Shown here: positions 25,531-33,222 of the stretch, one piece after another
Numbering within the stretch: the first letter of the stretch is position 1
How the letters are laid out: each line of letters opens with the position of its first letter
NCBI GenBank assembly: GCA_016201905.1
Contig: JACQBQ010000017.1
Coordinates: 1-38,755, forward strand
Direction: 5' to 3'
DNA: 38,755 bases
Origin: Candidatus Melainabacteria bacterium
GTDB lineage: Bacteria > Cyanobacteriota > Vampirovibrionia > 2-02-FULL-35-15
Notes under the pieces: model-generated
Told to the model about the DNA's origin: nothing
Databases searched by the model: none
The model's input: only the letters and a program-made list of their open reading frames with translations
Program-made: the position numbers and the translations under genes

Positions 25531-26238
25531 ATGAAAACAAATGCAGCTTTAGCCAGCCCAATTACTTCTAGGAAAGTAATAGCTTCTGATGATGAATGCT
25601 TGGAAATAGATCTAAAAAATCCTAAGTCTGCAAAGCCATTACCTGAGATTAAAAAATTAGTAGTAACTAACACTAAAGAGCAGACGATAAATATGAGTTC
25701 AATGAATTTATTTAACAAGTTTGTTGTTTGTATTTCTGATGCTGTATTAAGAGGACCTGTTCGGTTTGTTGAAAAATTTATTGATAATCAGTTTCTTAGA
25801 GTACTGTACAGATTAGCTACTGAATCAGTTAGGAAAACCTCAGAAGTTTTACTTGTTAATTTTCTTGAAAATAAAAAGACGACTAAAAAAGATGTTGTAC
25901 CAGCTTTAGTTCGGGCACTTGAGCATGTACCAGCTACTGCAATTGTTGAACCAAACTTGTTTGAAAGTGGCTTTCAAAGGCTTCTGGCTGGTTTTGGAAA
26001 TATGACACTTAGATTTATTACGAGATTTGGGTTTTGCCAAGCAGGTGTAATAAAGCGTGGGGAATTAGGTGAAAAAAATCTACCTGATGAGTTTCTTTCA
26101 CGATCACTTTTCAGAACAATTTTTGTAAACTCAGATAATCCAGCTCTTGGCATTGGGGTAAGAATTCTTGAGCAAGCTCTTATAAATTTAAATCTCCATG
26201 TTATGAAACCATTAAATCGGCTGATACAAAAGGTATAA
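25531..26238 (+). CDS. hypothetical protein, 235 residues
   Basis: The product is not recognised. An acidic, Pro/Lys-rich N-terminus (1-55) is followed by a helical region (60-235) with mixed hydrophobic and basic segments (FVVCISDAVLRGPVRFVEKFI, RLLAGFGNMTLRFITRFGFC, ALGIGVRILEQALINLNL). No signal peptide or clear membrane segment is present, though the amphipathic helices could lie on a membrane. It follows the 558-residue gene after 318 bases and shares its MKTN start; no wider similarity between them is visible by eye. Its 3' end is four bases from the end of mlaE. Confidence 0.65.
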   Translation: MKTNAALASPITSRKVIASDDECLEIDLKNPKSAKPLPEIKKLVVTNTKEQTINMSSMNLFNKFVVCISDAVLRGPVRFVEKFIDNQFLRVLYRLATESVRKTSEVLLVNFLENKKTTKKDVVPALVRALEHVPATAIVEPNLFESGFQRLLAGFGNMTLRFITRFGFCQAGVIKRGELGEKNLPDEFLSRSLFRTIFVNSDNPALGIGVRILEQALINLNLHVMKPLNRLIQKV

Positions 26239-26242
26239 GTTT

Positions 26243-27043
26243 TTAAATTACGTACATTAAATAATCTAACAGTGCATCAATGCATACAGTACCAACTGTA
26301 ACCCAGATAGTGCTTAGTGAAGTCATTGTTCCTAATTCTTTTGCTCCACCACGTGTTCCAAGTCCAAATGAAGTGTGTATTGAGATTAAATAATTTGCTA
26401 AAACAAAACCTTTAATCATTGAATACCAAATGTCTTTTAATTTAAGTACTCTCCAAACAGAGTCAAGATAAATACTGTACTCAATGTGAGCTTGTAGACT
26501 TGCAATGATCATGCCACCAAGTATTGAACAGAGAGTACCTATTATAATTGCAATTGGCAGTGAATAAATCATTGCACTTAACCTTGTTGCCACAAGGTAG
26601 TTAACAGGACTTACTTTAGCAAGTCTCATTGCAGAGACCTGTTCAGTGATTTGCATGTGGGCAAGTTCTGCTGTAATTGCTGTGCCTGCTTGTGCACCAA
26701 TTGCAAAGCTTACAAATACAGGTGCTATTTCAATTACTGAAGTCAGGCAAATTAAAGCGCCAATGGCGTCTCTTGCACCGTACTTTTGAAGCCAGTCAGC
26801 TGTTTCAAGAGAAATAACCATGCCTGAAAATCCAGTCATTAAAATTACCATTGGCAATGTATTAAAACCAATTGATACAATTTGTTCTATAATTTGTCTT
26901 TTTGGAACTTTAAGAGTAAAAATTGCCAAATAGCTTTTTAAAAGTAAAATTAAACTCAGCCCTATAACATTGAACTGATGTTTTACAGGTGGAATATTTT
27001 GTGGAAGTGTTGTTAAGCTAGTATCAGATAATTTTAAATTCAT
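26243..27043 (-). CDS. mlaE: MlaE-type lipid transport permease
   Basis: MlaE/TGD1 permeases move phospholipids between inner and outer membranes with an MlaF-type ATPase and an MCE protein. The 266-residue product has about five membrane segments, the GFSGMVISLETADWLQKYGA region, and the hallmark QAGTAITAELAHMQITEQVSAMR near 120-142. The ending GTRGGAKELGTMTSLSTIWV is typical too. No ATPase or MCE gene is adjacent, as is common for this family in Cyanobacteriota. Its ATG (27041-27043) shares the CATG tetramer with the start of the divergent lpxC, so its promoter must lie inside lpxC. Confidence 0.9.
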   Translation of the reverse strand: MNLKLSDTSLTTLPQNIPPVKHQFNVIGLSLILLLKSYLAIFTLKVPKRQIIEQIVSIGFNTLPMVILMTGFSGMVISLETADWLQKYGARDAIGALICLTSVIEIAPVFVSFAIGAQAGTAITAELAHMQITEQVSAMRLAKVSPVNYLVATRLSAMIYSLPIAIIIGTLCSILGGMIIASLQAHIEYSIYLDSVWRVLKLKDIWYSMIKGFVLANYLISIHTSFGLGTRGGAKELGTMTSLSTIWVTVGTVCIDALLDYLMYVI

Positions 27044-27842
27044 GAGTGAGAAAACCTATAAAGTAAAAGAAAAAATCCTACATTTACATGGTAAAGGATT
27101 ATTTTCAAAAGAGGAAGTCACTGTTTCAATTAATAAGATTGAAGGTGGTTCTGGAATTACATTTGTAATAAACAAAGAAAAAATTCCGGGAATTGTAAGT
27201 AATGTCTCAAATTCTAATAGAAACACTGTCTTGACCGAAGGGAATGAAAGTATTTGTTTGGTTGAGCATTTTTTGGCAGCATGTTCTTTGCTTGGTATAG
27301 ATGGCTTGGAAGTTATAACAGATAAAAATGAACTTATTTTTGATGATGGTAGTGCTTTACATTGGTATAAAGCTTTTTCTGAAGCAGGGCTTAGCACCAA
27401 AATTTTTGAAAAATATGATTTAAAGGAAACAATTTTTTGTAAAAATGGTGAAAAAGAAATTATAGCTATTCCTCATAATGGTTTTAAGGTTAGCTACTTT
27501 ATGGACTGGAATCATCCTGCTCTTGGCAGATTATGGGCTAGCTGGCAGCAAACTGATGGAGTAGAAAAATTATTGAGAGCCAGGTCTTTTGCTACAAAAG
27601 AAGAAAATGATTTTTTTGGAGTTAGTGATAGGTTGTTAACGCTTGAAAAAGATAACTTCAATAAAAAATTGCATGAGCTATTAGAACCTCTTTACCATAA
27701 GATTCTAGATATTATTGGAGATTTAAGATTGTGTGGGGTAAATCCACTGGAGATTAATATGCATGTAATTGGTTTTAAGAGTGGACATGCTTTAAATGTT
27801 GAGCTAGCAAGAGAGCTTAAGGATATATTGTCGAAAAAATAA
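27042..27842 (+). CDS. lpxC: UDP-3-O-acyl-N-acetylglucosamine deacetylase
   Basis: LpxC carries out the committed zinc-dependent deacetylation in lipid A synthesis. The 266-residue product is short for the family (about 300) but keeps all key residues: His76 in CLVEHFLAAC, His219 and Asp223 in YHKILDIIGDL, and His249 in KSGHALN, plus LIFDDGSA and MDWNHPALGRLW. It starts HLHGKGLFSKEEVTV after ten residues, in line with the usual N-terminus, so the ATG at 27042 is reasonable. That ATG overlaps the ATG of divergent mlaE. The palindromic repeat at 27857 follows the stop. Confidence 0.93.
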   Translation: MSEKTYKVKEKILHLHGKGLFSKEEVTVSINKIEGGSGITFVINKEKIPGIVSNVSNSNRNTVLTEGNESICLVEHFLAACSLLGIDGLEVITDKNELIFDDGSALHWYKAFSEAGLSTKIFEKYDLKETIFCKNGEKEIIAIPHNGFKVSYFMDWNHPALGRLWASWQQTDGVEKLLRARSFATKEENDFFGVSDRLLTLEKDNFNKKLHELLEPLYHKILDIIGDLRLCGVNPLEINMHVIGFKSGHALNVELARELKDILSKK

Positions 27843-27856
27843 TTGGCTTTTATTGT

Positions 27857-28008
27857 GTCATTGCGAGGAGTCCGCCTCTGGTGGACGACGAAGCAATCCC
27901 AATCGTATTAAAGAGCGAGATTGCCACGCCTCATTTTCCGCCCAGGCGGACCCGTCCTCTGGCGGGCATTCGGCTTGCAATGACGTGCTAAGATTGGCTT
28001 GCAATGAC
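27857..28008. repeat. cloverleaf-like palindromic repeat, family A copy 2
   Basis: It starts with the same GTCATTGCGAGGAG as the copy at 3946 and ends with TTGCAATGAC. Inner stems include GTCCGCC with GGTGGAC, GCAATC with GATTGC (shared with copy 1), TCCGCC/GGCGGA and CCCG/CGGG. The end is duplicated: GGCTTGCAATGAC occurs at 27972-27984 and again at 27996-28008, 24 bases apart. It fills the gap between the convergent lpxC and cinA, and its last bases lie just before the cinA stop. Confidence 0.85.
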
Positions 28009-28012
28009 AATA

Positions 28013-29257
28013 TCACAATTCTTTCCTCAGCCAGTTTAATGCAAATTGTGTTGCAAGCCATCTGATTTCTTCACGACTTGAGTTTGAACCAAATAAAACT
28101 TTTTGGGTTTTAACTTTCTCTCCAATAGCCAGACCAAAATATACAAGCCCTACTGGTTTTTCTTTTGAGCCGCCGTCTGGACCAGCAATCCCAGTAATTG
28201 ACATTCCTATATGAGTCTTAGATAATTTTTTAATTCCAAGCGCCATGCTGGATGCAGTTTCAGGACTTACAGCACCGTGTTTTTTTATTATTTTTAATGG
28301 TACCTGTAATATTTTATTTTTGGATTCATTTGAATAAGTTATGGCATTGAACTTAATGTATTTTGAACTGCCGGGAATATCAGTTAATCTCTTAGAAAGC
28401 AATCCACCAGTGCATGATTCAGCAGTTGAAATTGTTTTCTTTTTTGAAATGAGTTTGCTTGCTACTAATCCTTCAAGGGTATCTTCGTTACTGCCAAAAT
28501 AATATTTTTTTGTTTTCGTTAGGATTTTATTTGCTGTGTTATTAACCAGTTTTTTTGCAGTAGAAATTGATTTTGCCTTAGCTGTAATTCTTATTTTAAC
28601 CTCGCCAGTGGCTGCATAAGGTGCCACAGTTGGGTTTTTAAGATCAAAATATTTTTCTATTTTTTCAGCTAGTGCTGACTCTCCAATACCTGTATATTTT
28701 AATGTTCTTGAATAAATCACATTTTTTTCGCTTAGTCTTTTTAGATAAGGCTTTGCTGTTTCATTCCACATATGGATTAGTTCTTTAGGTACACCAGGGA
28801 AAGTCATAATGATTTTTGGTTTTTGGGATTTTATTTTCCGGATAATTCCATTTGCTGTGCCAAGTTTATTTGGTATCCACTTGGCATCTTTTGGTTTATA
28901 TGCCTGTTTAGTATTTATGCCAGGCATTTTTTTATACCCTCTAAGGTAAAATTTCTTTTCTATTTGTTTTAAAACTTTTTTGTCTTTGATAAGCTTTACA
29001 TTAAAAAAACTGCTAATTGCTTCATGAGTTAAATCATCAGATGTGGGTCCTAAGCCACCTGTGGTGAGTATTAAGTCAGCTCTTTTTAGTGCTTGAGCAA
29101 GTACTTCATGAATTCTTTCGGTATTATCACCAACTGTAGTTTGAAAGTAAGATTCAATTCCTAACTCTTGTAATTCACTTGCAAAAAAGCGTGCATTTGT
29201 ATTTAAAATCTGTCCTAAAAGGAGCTCTGTGCCAATTGATATTATTTCTGCTTTCAT
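28013..29257 (-). CDS. cinA: CinA family protein (NMN amidohydrolase domain)
   Basis: CinA joins an N-terminal MoCF/nucleotide-binding domain (1-170: AEIISIGTELLLGQILNTNARFFA, LILTTGGLGPTSDDLT, IIMTFPGVPKEL) and a C-terminal PncC domain (about 255-412: KKTISTAESCTGGLLSKRLTDIPGSS, ALGIKKLSKTHIGMSITGIAGPDGGS). PncC deamidates nicotinamide mononucleotide in pyridine nucleotide recycling; full CinA also has ADP-ribose pyrophosphatase activity in some bacteria. The 414-residue length is normal. Its ATG overlaps the TGA of the upstream small gene (ATGA), so translation is coupled. The stop lies five bases past a palindromic repeat. Confidence 0.94.
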   Translation of the reverse strand: MKAEIISIGTELLLGQILNTNARFFASELQELGIESYFQTTVGDNTERIHEVLAQALKRADLILTTGGLGPTSDDLTHEAISSFFNVKLIKDKKVLKQIEKKFYLRGYKKMPGINTKQAYKPKDAKWIPNKLGTANGIIRKIKSQKPKIIMTFPGVPKELIHMWNETAKPYLKRLSEKNVIYSRTLKYTGIGESALAEKIEKYFDLKNPTVAPYAATGEVKIRITAKAKSISTAKKLVNNTANKILTKTKKYYFGSNEDTLEGLVASKLISKKKTISTAESCTGGLLSKRLTDIPGSSKYIKFNAITYSNESKNKILQVPLKIIKKHGAVSPETASSMALGIKKLSKTHIGMSITGIAGPDGGSKEKPVGLVYFGLAIGEKVKTQKVLFGSNSSREEIRWLATQFALNWLRKEL

Positions 29258-29454
29258 TTTATAAACTCTATATTGATTACTTTTTCTTGAACTTTGTTAG
29301 GAAACATCATTACATGAATTTGACAACAAAGCCACAAAAAATTTAAGAATATTATATGTGCAACTATAGAAAGGCAAAAGGCTTCAACCCACGGATGGTC
29401 CTTAAAAATCAAATCCCAACGCTTTATAAAAGATTTTACAATTAGTTGTTTCAT
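29254..29454 (-). CDS. small TonB-N-terminus-like membrane protein
   Basis: From ATG 29452-29454 the product has 66 residues. It has a charged start, PWVEAFCLSIVAHIIFLNFLWLCC as one membrane segment (about 22-45) and then FPNKVQEKVINIEFIK, after which it stops. The layout of a short cytoplasmic arm, SIVAH in the membrane helix and a following 'VINIEFI' strand resembles the N-terminal anchor of TonB or TolA proteins, but the periplasmic part is missing. It overlaps cinA by four bases (ATGA). A promoter lies seven bases before the ATG and no Shine-Dalgarno is seen. A GTG three codons upstream is less likely because it lies within the predicted promoter. Confidence 0.55.
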   Translation of the reverse strand: MKQLIVKSFIKRWDLIFKDHPWVEAFCLSIVAHIIFLNFLWLCCQIHVMMFPNKVQEKVINIEFIK

Positions 29455-29461
29455 AGCTATC

Positions 29462-29489
29462 ACTATACTTTATACTAGACTTGTTACAA
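29462..29489 (-). promoter_or_regulatory. promoter for the small gene and cinA
   Basis: On the minus strand TTGTAA (29484-29489) and TATAGT (29462-29467) are spaced by 16 bases and lie seven bases before the ATG at 29454. The transcript would begin at or very near the start codon, i.e. leaderless. Confidence 0.5.
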
Positions 29490-29551
29490 TTTTGTTAGAT
29501 TTTTTTATAAAGAGGGATTAATTAAAAAACAGAGGAATAAGGTAAGAAACT

Positions 29552-29659
29552 ATGGATGTTGCAATATCAGTTTCACTTTCACTTTTAGTTGTTGGCAGTG
29601 TTTTTTTAACTGTTTATTTGATTGGTACATTGTCAAAGCATGATGAGCATGAAACATAA
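29552..29659 (+). CDS. 35-residue single-span membrane peptide
   Basis: A short frame encodes 35 residues, MDVAISVSLSLLVVGSVFL and onward to TLSKHDEHET. One membrane helix (about 4-27) is followed by a polar tail with two His and three Glu/Asp. AAGG lies 11 bases before the ATG. It sits between cinA's partner gene (divergent) and the CHASE2 cyclase (convergent, ending six bases away). The size and layout recall small subunits of respiratory or cytochrome complexes (CydX, CcoQ, PetN types), but no assignment is made. Confidence 0.5.
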   Translation: MDVAISVSLSLLVVGSVFLTVYLIGTLSKHDEHET

Positions 29660-29665
29660 AGCGTT

Positions 29666-31834
29666 TCACTTATTCTCAACTATCCAAATCGGTTTCCAGT
29701 CGTTTAATGGTTGTGTTTGATTTAGTTTTAGTGTTCTTTGAAGCATGACTTGTGAAGGATTATCTTTCGGATCTATTTTTACACATTCTTGCCATAATTT
29801 TACTGCTTCACTCCAATTTTTATTTCTATAGTTTTGTAGTCCATCTGAGTATTTGTTAAGTAATTCTTCTGAATAATCTTCGGGTGAAATTAATTCATAA
29901 ATATTTATTGGTATATCTTTTCCTGGTACTAAAACAGTGTCGATTTCTCTAAGATGTACGGTTTTTTCTAAAAGTTTTGTGGTTCTATCTGAGAGAAGCA
30001 CTTCTGTGCCGTAAACTTTATTTACAGCTTCTAGCCTGCTTGCAACATTTACTCCATCTCCAATCGCACTGAACTGTATTCTTTGTAGCGAGCCTACATT
30101 TCCTGTAATAGCTTCATCTGTATTTATTCCAATTCTTATACTTAAGTTTTCAACAAGACCAGTTCTGTGCCACCTGTTATTAAGTTCTTTGAGCTCTTGC
30201 TTCATGGCTAGTGCACACTGGATGGCCATATTAGCCTGTATATGTGTATCTAAAACTTTTGGAGAGCCCCATAGAACCATAATTGCATCTCCAATAAATT
30301 TATCTACTAGTCCATTATGTTTATGAATTGTTTTGACCATTTCTGTAAAAAACTCATTTAGAATATGTACAATTGTTTCAGGAGAATATTTTTCACACAT
30401 CCCTGTAAAGTTTTTTATGTCTGTGAATAATACAGTTATTTCTCTCCTTGTACCGCCAAGAGCTAACTGTTCTTGATCCATCTCTTCAATTTCATCTGCT
30501 ACTTGTGTTGGTACAAGCTGCCTAAAAACCTTGGCTTGTCTGCGCCTGGCACGATCGACGATGAAATATTGATCCAGGAAATTTACAAAATATACTGGGA
30601 TAATAGTGCCATAAATCGGAAATGTTGGTGGGATTGAGATCTTACATAAAATAAAAAGTGAAAATGCAATTAATAAATATACTCCAGAAAGTAAAAGGCA
30701 AGCATAAAAACATGCAACTAGCTTTGTTCTCAGCCTCCATACGATCAAGCATGAAAACAGCCCGGTTAATATCATTATGAAAGTTAATAAAATTTGATTC
30801 ATCCCAATAATATATGAGCTTTCTAACAGGTTGCCCAGAATAGATGCTTGAATTTCAACTCCTGAAAAATTTGGTGTAAGACTTGCATATGGAGTAGCAA
30901 ATGAATCAGGTGATCTGACACTTTTAAAAGGATCTATTGAAGCTTTCAGCTTTGTTCTTCCTATAAAAACAACTTTATCTTTAAATGTGGCACCAGCATC
31001 CTTATAAATCAATTCAAGTGCTTTCCAGTATGGAATTGTCTCAATGGTTTCAGCAGGGCCATAGTAATTTATTAAAAACTCTTTTGGAATTTTCTTTTTA
31101 CCAAGTTGAACAGAATTGTTTGGTAAGATGTTAGCTCTTTCTTTAAAATATTTTTGTGCTACACGAAATGTAATTGAACTGGCTACTGCCGGGTCATTGT
31201 AAAACTCAGGATAGATTACCTTAACTTTTCTTACAAAATTATCTCTGTCATATGTTACTCCACTGTTGCCAAGGTAGCTGGTATCATTATTTAAAGCACT
31301 TACAAAATTACTTATTGGAAGAACAGCTTGGTATTGAGTCTTTGACAGCGGCTCTGCTTCGCAAGCCAGAAATACGTTCATAGCTTTTTTTAATGAATTA
31401 GCAAAAATGTTATCGTCTTCTTTGCCTGCATCAAACGAGCTTTTTGCTATTGTTTCACTGCCTGCTATGTCCTGCGTTTGTAAACTTAATGGTGAAATAG
31501 TATCAAATATTATGTCGAAAACTATAAATTTTGAACCAGCTTTAGTAAGTGCATCTACTAGTGATGCATGAAACTGACGTGGCCATGGCCATGGAATACC
31601 TACTTTACTTATAGAAGCCGCATCAATTCCGACTATAAGGATATTTTTGGGAGGCTTAGGATCTAAATTTAATCTGTTTCTTGCTACAAAAAACAAATCA
31701 TAAGTTTTGCTTTCAGCATCAAGCAAAAAGTTGCTGATTAAAGGCGTATTTCCAAAGTACCATAGCAGGGAAATTAATATAATAAGTAATGAATAAACCA
31801 GTGTGCGAAAAAAAAGATTGTGTTGTTTTTTCAT
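29666..31834 (-). CDS. CHASE2-domain adenylate/guanylate cyclase
   Basis: The 722-residue product has an N-terminal membrane segment (9-27), a periplasmic CHASE2 sensor domain (about 40-335, with NILIVGIDAASISKVGIPWPWPR and VVFIGRT), three membrane segments (about 340-425), a class III cyclase domain (about 465-650) with metal Asp in FTDIKNFTG and KFIGDAIMVLWG, and IGDGVNVASRLEAV, and a TPR-like tail (660-722). It should make cAMP or cGMP on an extracellular cue; substrate specificity cannot be told. Its start lies eight bases from that of the divergent ABC permease. Confidence 0.92.
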   Translation of the reverse strand: MKKQHNLFFRTLVYSLLIILISLLWYFGNTPLISNFLLDAESKTYDLFFVARNRLNLDPKPPKNILIVGIDAASISKVGIPWPWPRQFHASLVDALTKAGSKFIVFDIIFDTISPLSLQTQDIAGSETIAKSSFDAGKEDDNIFANSLKKAMNVFLACEAEPLSKTQYQAVLPISNFVSALNNDTSYLGNSGVTYDRDNFVRKVKVIYPEFYNDPAVASSITFRVAQKYFKERANILPNNSVQLGKKKIPKEFLINYYGPAETIETIPYWKALELIYKDAGATFKDKVVFIGRTKLKASIDPFKSVRSPDSFATPYASLTPNFSGVEIQASILGNLLESSYIIGMNQILLTFIMILTGLFSCLIVWRLRTKLVACFYACLLLSGVYLLIAFSLFILCKISIPPTFPIYGTIIPVYFVNFLDQYFIVDRARRRQAKVFRQLVPTQVADEIEEMDQEQLALGGTRREITVLFTDIKNFTGMCEKYSPETIVHILNEFFTEMVKTIHKHNGLVDKFIGDAIMVLWGSPKVLDTHIQANMAIQCALAMKQELKELNNRWHRTGLVENLSIRIGINTDEAITGNVGSLQRIQFSAIGDGVNVASRLEAVNKVYGTEVLLSDRTTKLLEKTVHLREIDTVLVPGKDIPINIYELISPEDYSEELLNKYSDGLQNYRNKNWSEAVKLWQECVKIDPKDNPSQVMLQRTLKLNQTQPLNDWKPIWIVENK

Positions 31835-31842
31835 ATTGAGAG

Positions 31843-32712
31843 ATGTCTAAATTATTTTTATTACTTGCATTTTTATTTCCATGGTTAGTTGGTTTTTTTG
31901 TTTTTTTACTTGGTCCAATACTTGCCTCTTTTTATTTGAGTTTTACTGATTATGATATTCTTCAGAAACCAGTCTGGATTGGTTTTGATAATTATAAACA
32001 ACTTTTTAATGATCCTGTTTTTTGGAAATCGCTGCATGTAACTTTTGTTTATGCATTTTTTGCTTTGCCTTTGTCTGTGGTTTTTGGAATCAGCTTGGCA
32101 ATACTCTTGAACCAAAAAATTCCAGGAATATCAATTTACAGGACCTGTTATTATTTACCCAGTATTGTTCCTTTGGTTGCTAGTTCTATTGTATGGCTTT
32201 GGATATTTCGGGGTGATGAAGGGGGACTACTGAATAATTTTTTAAGCAAAATTAACATAAATGGTCCTTTATGGTTTAGTGATCCGAAATGGGCACTAGC
32301 TGCACTTATTATTATGAGTCTATGGTCTACAGGAAATTCTGTTTTAATTTATCTGGCTGGACTTCAGGATATTCCTGCAACTCTTTATGAAGCCAGTGAT
32401 ATTGATGGTGCTGGTTTCTGGCAAAAATTATTTTTTATTACACTGCCTATGTTAATGCCCACTATATTTTTTAATCTTATTATTGGAATAATATCTGTTT
32501 TTCAATATTTTATCCCTGCTTATGTGATGACTTCCGGAGGACCACAGTATGCAACAACTTTTTATTCGCTGTATGCTTACCAAAATGCTTTTGAGGATTT
32601 TAAGTTCGGGTATGCGTCGGCAATGTCGTGGATTTTGTTTTTAATTGTAGTTTTTTTTACGTGGTTAGCATTTAAAGGACTTTCAGGTAAGATTTTTTAT
32701 CAGGGGAAATAA
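31843..32712 (+). CDS. ABC sugar transporter permease (MalF/UgpA type)
   Basis: The 289-residue product has six membrane segments and the EAA loop YEASDIDGAGFWQKLFFITLPMLMP near 183-207 that contacts the ATPase, which places it with sugar or glycerol-3-phosphate inner-membrane permeases. No partner permease (MalG type), binding protein or ATPase gene is in the window. Its ATG is eight bases from that of the divergent cyclase. The only possible ribosome binding site is GAGAG directly before the ATG. The next gene (minus) ends 10 bases away. It is an orphan subunit or belongs with distant partners. Confidence 0.88.
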   Translation: MSKLFLLLAFLFPWLVGFFVFLLGPILASFYLSFTDYDILQKPVWIGFDNYKQLFNDPVFWKSLHVTFVYAFFALPLSVVFGISLAILLNQKIPGISIYRTCYYLPSIVPLVASSIVWLWIFRGDEGGLLNNFLSKININGPLWFSDPKWALAALIIMSLWSTGNSVLIYLAGLQDIPATLYEASDIDGAGFWQKLFFITLPMLMPTIFFNLIIGIISVFQYFIPAYVMTSGGPQYATTFYSLYAYQNAFEDFKFGYASAMSWILFLIVVFFTWLAFKGLSGKIFYQGK

Positions 32713-32722
32713 AAGTTGTAAT

Positions 32723-33100
32723 CTACTTAGCAATTACAAGAGTAACAGTGCCATCTTCTTTTACGGACTGTTCATTGATTTTATAACCACTCTTTTGAAT
32801 CTCCTGGATAGTTTTGTTTACAGCAAATCTTTGATTAATTGAGTTAATAAGTTCTTGCTGATTGTGCTGCTTTGAAATACCCCAAAGATCTGCAATTAAA
32901 TCATAAGTTCCATCCGGATTTTTAGACCATCCTATATCATAATGCCCTGGTAAAATTGCAACTATCTCGGCTTGAATTTTTAGCCCATTGTGTCCACGAA
33001 TTTCTGAGTTAAACTTGATTTCCATCCCAAGCTCATTTAAGCTTTGTGCCAAAATTTCTATGTCGGTAACTTGTGTTTTAATTATGCTAAAGTGAGACAT
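32723..33100 (-). CDS. DUF1257 (Ycf35-like) protein
   Basis: The 125-residue product begins MSHFSIIKTQVTDIEILAQSL and has the family's EIRGHNGLKIQAEIV, YDIGWSKNPDGTYDLIADLWG and QRFAVNKTIQEIQKSGYKI segments, ending VKEDGTVTLVI. DUF1257 is found in cyanobacteria and plastids as Ycf35; its biochemical role is not established. AGGAG lies seven bases before the ATG. No other photosynthesis-linked gene is near. It is one of the main reasons for placing the organism close to Cyanobacteriota. Confidence 0.85.
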   Translation of the reverse strand: MSHFSIIKTQVTDIEILAQSLNELGMEIKFNSEIRGHNGLKIQAEIVAILPGHYDIGWSKNPDGTYDLIADLWGISKQHNQQELINSINQRFAVNKTIQEIQKSGYKINEQSVKEDGTVTLVIAK

Positions 33101-33222
33101 TTTTTTACTCCTGTCCTGAATACCTGAATATATAGTATTTATGCCAACTTCACCTGATTTTTAAAACAAAGTAAAATCTGATACTCTTTGAAAGGCTTAT
33201 TTTATACAGGTTTTAAGGCTCA

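Noticed and set aside
29552-29659. PetN (cytochrome b6f small subunit) identity for the 35-residue peptide
   Set aside because: The MD start and single helix fit loosely, but the conserved Trp and Arg positions of PetN are absent, and no b6f gene is near.
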